Part shown: one piece after another, positions 16,928-24,766 of the stretch | How positions within the stretch are numbered: the stretch's first letter is position 1 | Layout of the letters: the number at the start of each line of letters is the position of its first letter | Position numbers and translations under genes: made by a program | Assembly (NCBI RefSeq): GCF_022174665.1 | Contig: NZ_CP076562.1 | Location: 2,844,240 to 2,908,239, forward strand | DNA: 64,000 nucleotides | Source: Eubacterium sp. MSJ-33 | Lineage (GTDB): Bacteria > Bacillota > Clostridia > Lachnospirales > Lachnospiraceae | Direction: 5' to 3' | Notes under the pieces: model-generated | Databases searched by the model: none | Told to the model about the DNA's origin: nothing | Seen by the model: only the letters and a program-made list of their open reading frames with translations

Positions 16928-16956
16928 TTGTAAATCGCGGATTCCTATATTATAAT
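16928..16956 (+). promoter_or_regulatory. Sigma-70-type promoter for the diguanylate cyclase operon
   Basis: TTGTAA (16928-16933), 17-bp spacer, TATAAT (16951-16956), 45 bp before the start codon at 17001. Confidence 0.6.
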
Positions 16957-17000
16957 ATTCCATTATGCTGAAATCAGATCTGGAAGGAGTAAGTTAGGAA

Positions 17001-18491
17001 ATGTCTTTTAACAATAATACAAAGACAGATATTCAGATAAGAAGATTCACATTTCGGATTGTCATTGTGTTTTTGCTTGCCATAACAGCTGCAACAGGAA
17101 CTATCACTTTGATCCTGACAAGAAAATCCTCCCGGGAAATGAAATCAAAGGTTGTAAAACTGATACAGGCAAACACCCAATTGCAGATATCAAATCTCAA
17201 TCAGTATCTGGGAAGAATCGAAGATACCGCAGCATTGCTGTTCTCGGACGATGTCTATTGTGAGTATGATGCAACGAAAGAGGGGCAGGATGCATTCGAG
17301 AAGATACAGCAGGAAACAGCGATTGAAAAACGTTTGCAGGATATTAATATTCTTCAGAACTTCTCTGATTTTGGAATTGTTTACGCAGATGATTCATCGC
17401 TTGGTGCAATATCAAATACGACGCTTGGACTGTTCCCGGATGGTGGACTTTATGCGTATCTGGAAGGGCATATTACAGACGAGAGAAAAGAGTCCGGCTG
17501 GTTTTTCGATTATGAGCGTTGTTATGACCGGCTGTATTACGTAAAAAAGTTGAATGAGCATGCAATCATTGTGGCAGCATTTTATAGCTGGGAACTGAGC
17601 CAGTCTTTTACAGATATGGAGGATGTGCCGGGGATGCAGAGCTATCTTGTGGATTCGGCGCATTCGATCGTCTATGCTGAATCAGGAGAGATACTTGGAC
17701 GGAATGCTGAAGATGTCTGGAACGATCTGCCGGATGGATATAGCAATTACTGGATTATAGACGACAAAGAAGTTGTAGTAGTTGGAACCTGCAGGAACGA
17801 CTGGCAGGTAATATGTGTGGCTCCGGAGAACGTGTTATTTGCAGAACAGGTCAGAATCAACCAGTTTGCCATAATTGTATATATTATTATGCTTGTGGTT
17901 GCCGTGTCAGCGGCAGGAATCCTGTATTCACAGGTGGCAGTAAAGGATGGCGTGCTTTCGCAGATCAGGCAGAAAGCAGATTACGATCAGCTGACAAATG
18001 TGTTGAACAAGCAATCATTCCGTGATCTGATAGATACAAAGCTTGGACATGCAGGGGAAGGAACCAAGCATATCTGCATGATGCTGGATATGGATAATTT
18101 TAAGATGGTAAATGATACATATGGGCATCAGGAAGGGGATAAATTTCTTAAGAAATCCGTAGCAATCTTCCGGGAAACTCTTGGAACACAGGCAATTATC
18201 GGACGTATGGGCGGAGATGAGTTTGCGGTGTATATTCCGTATGAACATGAGGAGGAGACCGTTATACGGGAGGAGGTTGCCCGGAGGCTGGATGCACTTT
18301 TGGCTGCATTTCATAAGCAGTTTGATACACAATATGAATCGTGTAAAGTCTCACTTTCAGCAGGAATCTGTCTGATAATTGCGGGAGATGGAATGAAACC
18401 TGGATTCGAGGGAGCTTATCAGATGGCGGATCGTGCGCTATACGTATCAAAAGAAAACGGAAAACATCAGTACAATTGGTATGAGGATTAA
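17001..18491 (+). CDS. Membrane diguanylate cyclase with extracellular sensor domain
   Basis: Synthesises c-di-GMP from two GTP. A first helix (residues about 19-41) and a second helix (about 290-312) bracket an outside domain of about 245 aa, consistent with a Cache-type sensor. The C-terminal GGDEF domain is intact: DYDQLTNVLNKQSF at its start, DMDNFKMVNDTYGHQEGD, and the active-site GGDEF at bases 18210-18224. No I-site RxxD is evident just before GGDEF. A gene for a solute-binding lipoprotein follows at once, suggesting ligand-dependent signalling. No phosphodiesterase or PilZ gene is adjacent. Confidence 0.92.
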   Translation: MSFNNNTKTDIQIRRFTFRIVIVFLLAITAATGTITLILTRKSSREMKSKVVKLIQANTQLQISNLNQYLGRIEDTAALLFSDDVYCEYDATKEGQDAFEKIQQETAIEKRLQDINILQNFSDFGIVYADDSSLGAISNTTLGLFPDGGLYAYLEGHITDERKESGWFFDYERCYDRLYYVKKLNEHAIIVAAFYSWELSQSFTDMEDVPGMQSYLVDSAHSIVYAESGEILGRNAEDVWNDLPDGYSNYWIIDDKEVVVVGTCRNDWQVICVAPENVLFAEQVRINQFAIIVYIIMLVVAVSAAGILYSQVAVKDGVLSQIRQKADYDQLTNVLNKQSFRDLIDTKLGHAGEGTKHICMMLDMDNFKMVNDTYGHQEGDKFLKKSVAIFRETLGTQAIIGRMGGDEFAVYIPYEHEEETVIREEVARRLDALLAAFHKQFDTQYESCKVSLSAGICLIIAGDGMKPGFEGAYQMADRALYVSKENGKHQYNWYED

Positions 18492-18518
18492 TTGGCAGAC
18501 ATGAGGTACATGGGAAAA

Positions 18519-19772
18519 ATGAAAAATAAATATCGTGGGATCGGCATCTGTCTTGTTTTATGTATGATTTTCTTATCCGGTTGTTCCGGAAAAAGTAAAC
18601 CGGTAGTCTACGAATCTACAACGGAGATTACCTACTCCTGGTGGGGAAATGATGACCGGCATCAGTACACACTACAGGCGTTGGATATATTTACAGAGCA
18701 AAACCAGGGACAGATAGAGGTACAGGCAAAATACGGAAGCTGGGGAGGATACGAGAACAAAATGCATATTTATATGCGCTCCCACAATGCACCGGATGTG
18801 ATGCAGATTAATTATGCGTGGCTGTCGGAATATGTAGATGAAGAAAATGGCTTTTATAACTTGTATGATCTGAAAGACATCATTCACCTGGAGAATTACA
18901 CTCCGGAGGAGCTTGCTTATGGGGAAGTGGACGGAAAACTGTATGCTGTTCCGATTTCATTTAACACACCAATGTTTTATTTTAATAAGACGCTTTACAC
19001 ATCGTATGGACTAGAAATCCCGAAGACGTGGGATGACCTTTTTGCAGCGGCTAAGGTTATGAGCCGGGATGGAATCTATCCACTGGGAACGACAAAAAAA
19101 CAACTCTTTCTGATGCTGGTCGCATATCTTGAACAGATAACGGGAAGGGAGTCCGTGAAAGCAGATGGGTCATTGCAGCTGACGAAAGAGGATATTGCAT
19201 TTATGCTTGATTTCTACAAGCGTCTGATTGATGAAGATGTGTTGATGCCAATTGACTCCTTTAATCGAAATGCATTTTCAACAGGAAAGGCAGCGGGAAC
19301 GCTTGCGTGGATCAGTGATGCAGCAAATTATTGTACACCATTGGAAGAGAACGGTGCGGAGGTTATTGTAGGCGATTATCTGCAGGATGCGGATGCGAAG
19401 AAATTCGGATGGTGTGTAAAACCGGCTACGATGTATGCTATCAGCTCAACAACGGAGTATCCGGAGGAAGCGGCAAAGCTTCTGGAGTTTCTGCTTAATA
19501 GCAGGGATATGGCACAGTTGCAGGGAACCGAAAAAGGTATTCCAATCAGTGACGCGGCAAAGACAGCACTGCAGGAAACACAAAAGCTCAGCGGTTATGA
19601 GAAACAGGCAGATGACATGCGTGAAAATTACGCAGACCGGCTGGAGATATTGCAGCCGGTATTGGAGAATGAAAGTGTCTATGATGGATTTAAGGTCAAT
19701 TCGGACTATTATATCTATGATAAGCTTTCTGAAGATGAAGTAGTAGAAAAAATATATGAGGCGGTTTACTGA
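18519..19772 (+). CDS. Extracellular solute-binding lipoprotein (sugar-type)
   Basis: Family 1-type substrate-binding protein. The signal peptide ends in the lipobox LSGC (residues about 19-22), so it is lipid-anchored outside the membrane. The mature part begins with a typical SBP strand (EITYSWWGNDDRHQYTLQAL) and has GKLYAVPISFNTPMFYFNK and YPEEAAKLLEFLL, hallmarks of carbohydrate-binding SBPs. Start choice: GAGGT at 18503-18507 suits ATG 18519; ATG 18510 and TTG 18492 are alternatives. No permease or ATPase gene is near. It is probably translated with the cyclase from one mRNA and may act as its co-sensor (inference). Confidence 0.88.
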   Translation: MKNKYRGIGICLVLCMIFLSGCSGKSKPVVYESTTEITYSWWGNDDRHQYTLQALDIFTEQNQGQIEVQAKYGSWGGYENKMHIYMRSHNAPDVMQINYAWLSEYVDEENGFYNLYDLKDIIHLENYTPEELAYGEVDGKLYAVPISFNTPMFYFNKTLYTSYGLEIPKTWDDLFAAAKVMSRDGIYPLGTTKKQLFLMLVAYLEQITGRESVKADGSLQLTKEDIAFMLDFYKRLIDEDVLMPIDSFNRNAFSTGKAAGTLAWISDAANYCTPLEENGAEVIVGDYLQDADAKKFGWCVKPATMYAISSTTEYPEEAAKLLEFLLNSRDMAQLQGTEKGIPISDAAKTALQETQKLSGYEKQADDMRENYADRLEILQPVLENESVYDGFKVNSDYYIYDKLSEDEVVEKIYEAVY

Positions 19773-19835
19773 TATCATGGAAATCAATATAGAGTGATTT
19801 CATGGATTGTTACAGAAGAATACAGAGAAGGAAGG

Positions 19836-20321
19836 ATGAACAAAGTGGCATATAAAAGCGTAGATGAGTTAGAACATTTCCGATTTGACGATTGTCAGAT
19901 CGACACATTTACAGTGACAGAAAACGGTGTGGAGCTTATGGTGGAAGCACTGATTGTAAAGGCGGATAACAGCCAGAATACAAATTATACCGAGAGTTAT
20001 GCAGGCACGACGAAGATTCGTATCTCAGATGGAAAGCTGATCCGGTGTGTGCGTGATGGCTACAAGTATTATGATGCAAATGATGTGCTGCAGTCGGAGG
20101 TTCCTGACTACGAGCTTTCCGTGGTGGAGACAGCAGAATTTCCAAAGAGTTGCGCGGGGGCATATCTCTTTGAGATGAAGCAGGATGTGGATGGATACGT
20201 GCTTGGAATCGAATTTGTGGATCCGGAAGATCAGACTGTCGGTAATTCTTATCAGGTTTATGTGACAGGCACGCAGGTTGCGGTGCTGTGGGAACAATAT
20301 ATGAACCGGGTGCAGTCATAA
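19836..20321 (+). CDS. Hypothetical cytosolic protein
   Basis: I do not recognise this 161-aa protein. It has no signal peptide or membrane segment. It is β-rich and acidic, with regular strands (CQIDTFTVTENGVELMVEAL, then TTKIRISDGKLIRCVRDGYK). ATG 19836 follows an AGAAGGAAGG site; an upstream in-frame ATG at 19794 lacks one. It lies 63 bp after the solute-binding protein and may belong to the same operon. Confidence 0.65.
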   Translation: MNKVAYKSVDELEHFRFDDCQIDTFTVTENGVELMVEALIVKADNSQNTNYTESYAGTTKIRISDGKLIRCVRDGYKYYDANDVLQSEVPDYELSVVETAEFPKSCAGAYLFEMKQDVDGYVLGIEFVDPEDQTVGNSYQVYVTGTQVAVLWEQYMNRVQS

Positions 20322-20446
20322 TGCAGACGGAAATACCGGTGAGATGATTATTCCCAATAAAGATACTGTGCAGGTAAGTCGTTTCAAGTATTGAAAATGT
20401 AGAAAATTTTGCTTTTATTTTAGAAAAGATGTAGCAAAATTCATAA

Positions 20447-20500
20447 TTGACAATTAAAAAAGTATAAGTATAATATTGGTAGTACCAAAGTGGTGCTACC
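20447..20500 (+). promoter_or_regulatory. lrgAB promoter with palindrome at the start site
   Basis: TTGACA (20447-20452), 16-bp spacer, TATAAT (20469-20474). A 10-bp inverted repeat GGTAGTACCA / TGGTGCTACC (20478-20487, 20491-20500) covers the expected transcription start, a typical operator position. Confidence 0.65.
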
Positions 20501-20533
20501 AATTTGCTTTTTATAGGAGTTAAGAGAATCATT

Positions 20534-20911
20534 ATGAAATACTTACGACAGTTTTTGCTAATCTTGTTTATCTCCTTTTTAGGAGAGTTGTTAAAATACT
20601 TCCTGCCATTGCCGATTCCGGCGAGCATCTACGGCATGGTGATTTTATTTATCGGATTGCTCAGTGGGATCATTAAGCTGGATGCGGTAAAGGATGTCGG
20701 GAAATTCCTGATCGAGATCATGCCGGTCATGTTTATACCGGCAGGGGTTGGTCTGATGGCATCATGGGGGACATTGAAACCGGTGTTAGTACCGGTCAGT
20801 GTGATCACGGTTGTAGCACTCGTTGCGGTTATGGGTGCAACCGGACGTGTATCCCAATGTGTGATCAAGAAATCCAAAGCAAAAGAAAAGGCAAAGGAGC
20901 AGGAGATATGA
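20534..20911 (+). CDS. lrgA: CidA/LrgA family holin-like protein
   Basis: Small membrane protein (125 aa, four helices) of the CidA/LrgA family, which with LrgB affects murein hydrolase activity, cell lysis or small-acid transport. The family signature LGELLKYFLPLPIPASIYGM and MFIPAGVGLM are present; the tail is Lys-rich. ATG 20534 is used; its AGGAG lies a little far upstream (about 15 nt). The stop overlaps the lrgB start (ATGA), indicating coupling. A consensus promoter with an operator-like palindrome lies upstream. Confidence 0.9.
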   Translation: MKYLRQFLLILFISFLGELLKYFLPLPIPASIYGMVILFIGLLSGIIKLDAVKDVGKFLIEIMPVMFIPAGVGLMASWGTLKPVLVPVSVITVVALVAVMGATGRVSQCVIKKSKAKEKAKEQEI

Positions 20912-21600
20912 AAGAGTTATTCCAGACGTCCATGTTCGCAGGCGTGACACTCAGTCTGCTTGCATATCTGGCAGGTTTATTATTAAAGAAAAAGTTTAAG
21001 CTTGGAATCTTCAATCCATTGCTTATCTCGATAATCCTTACGATCATCGTGCTTGTATGTGCGCATATTGATTATGACACGTACAACAAGGGTGCCGTGT
21101 ATTTAAGCTGGTTTCTGACACCGGCTACGGTCTGCCTGGCAATTCCGCTGTATGAGCAGTGGCAGTTACTAAAGCGGAATGTCAAAGCCGTGATGCTTGG
21201 AATCACGGCAGGCGTACTTACGAGTCTGACGACGGTATTTGTACTGTCGAAGCTCATGGGACTTACCCATCAGGAATATGTCACGATGCTTCCGAAGTCC
21301 ATTACGACAGCCATCGGTATGGGAGTATCGGAAGAACTTGGCGGTTATGTGACGATTACGGTTGCGGTTATCGTTGTAACAGGTGTGATTGGCAACATCC
21401 TAGGCGAGTTCATATGTAAGCTCTTCCGTATTACGGAACCAATCTCCAAGGGACTTGCACTTGGGTCTTCATCCCATGCAATCGGTACAGCCAAGGCAAT
21501 CGAGATGGGTGAAGTGGAAGGTGCGATGAGCAGTCTGGCAATCGCCGTCACCGGAATCCTGACCGTTGTACTCGCATCTGTCTACGCGAATTTCATGTAA
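20908..21600 (+). CDS. lrgB: LrgB family protein
   Basis: Membrane partner of LrgA, 230 aa. Hydrophobic helices alternate with family motifs: NPLLISIILTIIV, MLPKSITTAIGMGVSEELGG and the C-terminal GSSSHAIGTAKAIEMGEVEG. It starts on the overlapping ATGA of lrgA. Whether the pair controls autolysis or exports metabolites in this organism cannot be told from sequence. Confidence 0.93.
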   Translation: MKELFQTSMFAGVTLSLLAYLAGLLLKKKFKLGIFNPLLISIILTIIVLVCAHIDYDTYNKGAVYLSWFLTPATVCLAIPLYEQWQLLKRNVKAVMLGITAGVLTSLTTVFVLSKLMGLTHQEYVTMLPKSITTAIGMGVSEELGGYVTITVAVIVVTGVIGNILGEFICKLFRITEPISKGLALGSSSHAIGTAKAIEMGEVEGAMSSLAIAVTGILTVVLASVYANFM

Positions 21601-21639
21601 GGAAGGCAAAAGGATATAATTGATAATTACACGTCAAGG

Positions 21640-21905
21640 ATTATGAATGTGAAATGCATATATTTTAATATTAATTCGTGAAATATGCATATGTTTGAAA
21701 CTTAGAAGTTCTTAGTGTTCTGTGAGTTATTCAGCAATGTTTGAACACGATGTTCAAACAAGCCGCCACTGAGCCATGGATGGCGAATTGGCGGTGGTTG
21801 CGTGAGAAAATGATGTGTATATCAGAACAGTTAGAACTTCTTAGTTTCAATACATCGCATATGAAATGAAATAATATTAAAATATATGTATCACAACATA
21901 TGCAA
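21640..21905. repeat. Long branched inverted repeat (MITE-like or structured RNA)
   Basis: Arms 21651-21722 and 21823-21892 are imperfect inverted repeats over about 70 nt (shared blocks ATATTTTAATATTA, GAAACTTAGAAGTTCT-like, GTTCTG). The region between folds into two further hairpins: TTTGAACA-CGA-TGTTCAAA (21739-21757) and CCGCCA…TGGCGG (about 21763-21794, with GCCAT/ATGGC inside). It fills the lrgB to kinase gap and its 3' end reaches the next ribosome binding site. Confidence 0.6.
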
Positions 21906-21928
21906 TTAGGAATTAGGAGGTGTTCGTT

Positions 21929-22501
21929 ATGATTATTACGATAGGTAGAAAATGTGGCTGCTGCGGCGACGAGATCGGTCATGCGTTGGAACAGATCTAT
22001 CATATTCCATTTTATGATCGGTCGGTCATCTCAGAGCTTGCAAAAGGGTATGGAATGTATGACCGGTATCCGGATTTCTATGGGGAAACCCCGATGGATA
22101 CACTGATGTACACGATATCCCAGACAGAGAGCGAAAGTGTGTTTTATGAGACACCGAAGAAAGCATTGACCGGAATCCTGGAGGGAAAAAACTGTATTAT
22201 TTTAGGTCGATGTGGTGATTATGTATTTAAGGACCGGAAGGATAAGCTTGCAATCTTCCTGACCGGGGATGATGCGATGCGGATCGAGTCGATCGCGAAG
22301 AAGCATGGAATCCCGGAGCGCCAGGCGAAGAAGCTTGTACAGACAACCGATGAACGCCGGGCGGCATACCACAAATATTATACCGGGGAGACATGGGGCA
22401 TGGCAGAAAACTATGACCTGTGCCTGAATGTCTCGAAGCTTGGTACGGCAGGTACGATCGCAATGATTGAGCAATATATCAGACAGACTGGGTTAGAGTA
22501 G
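21929..22501 (+). CDS. Cytidylate kinase-like family protein
   Basis: A 190-aa P-loop-like protein of the cytidylate-kinase-like family common in Firmicutes. MIITIGRKCGCCGDEIGHAL replaces the canonical Walker A of Cmk (here with a CGCCG variant), followed by FYDRSVI and a GRCGDYVFKD segment, then DERRAAYHKYYTGETWG in the lid region. The substrate of this family is not known. GGAGGTG before ATG 21929 fixes the start. The next gene is 11 bp downstream, so it is probably cotranscribed with the regulator. Confidence 0.82.
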   Translation: MIITIGRKCGCCGDEIGHALEQIYHIPFYDRSVISELAKGYGMYDRYPDFYGETPMDTLMYTISQTESESVFYETPKKALTGILEGKNCIILGRCGDYVFKDRKDKLAIFLTGDDAMRIESIAKKHGIPERQAKKLVQTTDERRAAYHKYYTGETWGMAENYDLCLNVSKLGTAGTIAMIEQYIRQTGLE

Positions 22502-22512
22502 GTGATGAGAAA

Positions 22513-23187
22513 ATGGAGAAACAGACAACACAGGAATATGAAAAAGCAATCGCCTATATCATAGACCGGATCAAGGAAGGTTCCCTGCAGCTAGGCAGCA
22601 AGCTTCCGCCGGAACGAAGGATTGCCGAGGAGCTTGGCATCGGCAGAAATTCCATCCGGGAAGCAATCAGTATCCTGCATGGCATGGGACTGATCGAACG
22701 GGTACAGGGTTCTGGCAATTATGTGTCAAAGCATGTGGGCGAGTCTATCCGCCAGTCGCTTACGGTGATGCTGGCACTCGGAACGATTACGAAAGAGGAA
22801 ATATTTGAATTCCGGCGGGTGATGGAGAAGGCAGTCTGCTCGAATCTGATTGTGAAAGGACTATCCTATGAATATGCGTCAATCTTAGAGACAAAACTGG
22901 AAGAGATGAAATTGTTCGATGGCAAAGATCTGACCGATGTGGACAAGGAGTTTCATGACACCCTGATTCACGCAACAGGAAATCACCTGTGGGCAGTTTT
23001 GATGGAGGCGGTGACCGATGCATACCGGGATTGGATCAACTATGTAATCGAGCTTGCTGATGAACCGGTGCGGGCGAAACTACTGCAATGCCATGAAGAC
23101 ATTTACCAAAATCTCGTACAGAAAAATGAGCCTGCTATGCTTTTGGCAATTGACAGGCATTATGATTTGATAGAACAGATGGTTTAA
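22513..23187 (+). CDS. GntR/FadR-type transcriptional regulator
   Basis: DNA-binding regulator of the FadR subfamily, 224 aa. The N-terminal winged helix is clear: GSLQLGSKLPPERRIAEELG, then RNSIREAISILHGMGLIERV. The C-terminal all-helical FCD-like domain has EFRRVMEKAVCSNL and the metal-site type D..FH...H (DKEFHDTLIHATGN). Effector unknown. It could control the upstream kinase-like gene or lrgAB. The atp operon begins about 135 bp downstream with no strong terminator between. Confidence 0.92.
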   Translation: MEKQTTQEYEKAIAYIIDRIKEGSLQLGSKLPPERRIAEELGIGRNSIREAISILHGMGLIERVQGSGNYVSKHVGESIRQSLTVMLALGTITKEEIFEFRRVMEKAVCSNLIVKGLSYEYASILETKLEEMKLFDGKDLTDVDKEFHDTLIHATGNHLWAVLMEAVTDAYRDWINYVIELADEPVRAKLLQCHEDIYQNLVQKNEPAMLLAIDRHYDLIEQMV

Positions 23188-23321
23188 TTATGTTAAAAAT
23201 GCTAAAATAACAATCTGTTTGGGTTGTTTTTTTATAGAAAAATACGTTTTACTTTCGACAAAAAAAGGTATACACTTTTCCTTGGGTAGAAAGGATAAAA
23301 CGAGAAAAGGAGATGGTTTTT

Positions 23322-24011
23322 TTGGAAGATCTTGCAAAAGACCTGATGGAAGAACTGAACTGTGAGACCGTCTTTACGATTCCAATCTTCGGTGGTATCG
23401 ACGTATCGGAATCTGTGGTCGTAACATGGATTATCATGGCAGTGCTAGTTCTTGTGGCAATCATCCTGACAAGAAACATGAAGATTGATCACATCAGCAA
23501 ACGTCAGGCAATCGCAGAGACGATTGTTACAAAGCTGACCGGTATGGTGGAGGATATGATCGGACCGGAAGGAAAAGCATATGTCCCATATCTGACAACC
23601 GTATTGCTGTATATCGGTGTATCAAACATTATTGGGTTGTTTGGATTCAAGTCCCCAACGAAAGATTTAAATGTCACGATCGCACTTGCGGTTATGAGCA
23701 TCGTCTTAGTTGAGGCGGCAGGTATTTACCATCTGGGTGTGAAGAAGTGGCTGCATAAGTTCGTAGAACCGATTGCAATCGTTACTCCGATCAATATTTT
23801 AGAGGTATTTACACGTCCATTGTCACTGTGCATGCGACTTTTTGGTAACGTGCTTGGTGCATTTGTAATTATGGAACTGATCAAGATGGTTGTTCCGGTT
23901 GTTCTGCCGGCAGTCTTTTCTTTGTATTTTGATCTGTTTGATGGATTGTTGCAGGCATATGTATTTGTATTTTTGACATCACTGTATATCAGTGAAGAGA
24001 TTGAACAATAA
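23322..24011 (+). CDS. atpB: ATP synthase Fo subunit a
   Basis: Stator channel subunit of F1Fo-ATP synthase, 229 aa. The essential arginine is present in [18 protein letters not shown], and the C-terminal helix has [19 protein letters not shown] 23313 overlaps the AAAAGGAG site, so TTG 23322, at proper spacing, is the likely start. It is the first gene of the atp operon; no atpI is visible upstream. Confidence 0.94.
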   Translation: MEDLAKDLMEELNCETVFTIPIFGGIDVSESVVVTWIIMAVLVLVAIILTRNMKIDHISKRQAIAETIVTKLTGMVEDMIGPEGKAYVPYLTTVLLYIGVSNIIGLFGFKSPTKDLNVTIALAVMSIVLVEAAGIYHLGVKKWLHKFVEPIAIVTPINILEVFTRPLSLCMRLFGNVLGAFVIMELIKMVVPVVLPAVFSLYFDLFDGLLQAYVFVFLTSLYISEEIEQ

Positions 24012-24031
24012 ACGAAAAGGAGATAATTAGT

Positions 24032-24256
24032 ATGGGTACAATAATCGCAATTGGTGCAGGTATTGCAGTTTTAGGAGCGCTTGGCGCAGGTATTGGTATC
24101 GGTATTGCAACCGGTAAGGCAGCAGAGGCAATCGCAAGACAGCCGGAGGCAGAAGGTAAGATCAACAAGACATTGATTCTTGGTTGTGCACTTGCAGAGG
24201 CAACCGCTATTTACGGTTTCGTTATCGCACTTATGATCATAGTAATGTTGAAGTAA
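24032..24256 (+). CDS. atpE: ATP synthase Fo subunit c
   Basis: Rotor-ring subunit, 74 aa, two helices joined by the ARQPEAEGK loop. The ion-carrying Glu is in [11 protein letters not shown]. Compared with the Na+-type ring of Ilyobacter, the helix-1 Gln is Ile (GIGIGIATG) and the Ser next to the Glu is Ala, while the Thr and Tyr are kept. That points to H+ rather than Na+ coupling (inference from known Na+ ligands). AAAAGGAG precedes the ATG. Confidence 0.96.
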   Translation: MGTIIAIGAGIAVLGALGAGIGIGIATGKAAEAIARQPEAEGKINKTLILGCALAEATAIYGFVIALMIIVMLK

Positions 24257-24280
24257 TCACAGGAAAGGCAGGGTGGTAAC

Positions 24281-24766
24281 ATGCTCCGAGTAGATTGGAA
24301 TTTATTACTTACCATAATCAATCTGCTGCTTTTGTTCGTGTTGATGCGGATTTTCCTGTTTAAGCCGGTACAGAAGATTATTGCTGCGCGTCAGGCGGAA
24401 GCGGACAGACAGTTCAAGGAAGCGGACGAGAGCAAGCAGGCGGCAGAGGAAGCAAGAAAGCAGTATGAGGCGAGTCTTGCAAATGCGGAGGAAGCCAAGA
24501 AGCAGGTGCTTCAGGAGGCAAGACAGACCGCAGATGCAGAATATAAGCGGATTGTATCAGATGCTGAAAAGACCGCAAAGCAGGTAAAGGAAGATGCAAT
24601 CACAGATGCAGAGAACCAGAAGGCACAGATACTTAAAAAAGCAGAAAAAGATATTGCCGATATGGTTGTCGATGCAACGGTCAAGATTGTTGGAGAGAAA
24701 AAAGGTGCAGACGTGGATAACGCGCTGTACGACAAATTTTTAGATAAAGCAGGTGATGAAACGTGA
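24281..24766 (+). CDS. atpF: ATP synthase Fo subunit b
   Basis: Peripheral stalk subunit, 161 aa. One N-terminal helix (NLLLTIINLLLLFVLMRIFLF) is followed by KPVQKIIAARQAEAD and a long Ala/Glu/Lys/Gln-rich coiled coil. Length is standard. Its stop overlaps the GTG start of the fused delta-alpha gene (GTGA, 24763-24766), so translation is coupled. Confidence 0.95.
   Translation: MLRVDWNLLLTIINLLLLFVLMRIFLFKPVQKIIAARQAEADRQFKEADESKQAAEEARKQYEASLANAEEAKKQVLQEARQTADAEYKRIVSDAEKTAKQVKEDAITDAENQKAQILKKAEKDIADMVVDATVKIVGEKKGADVDNALYDKFLDKAGDET

Noticed and set aside
24032..24256. Na+-specific ATP synthase
   Set aside because: The key Gln and Ser ligands of the Na+ site are replaced by Ile and Ala.
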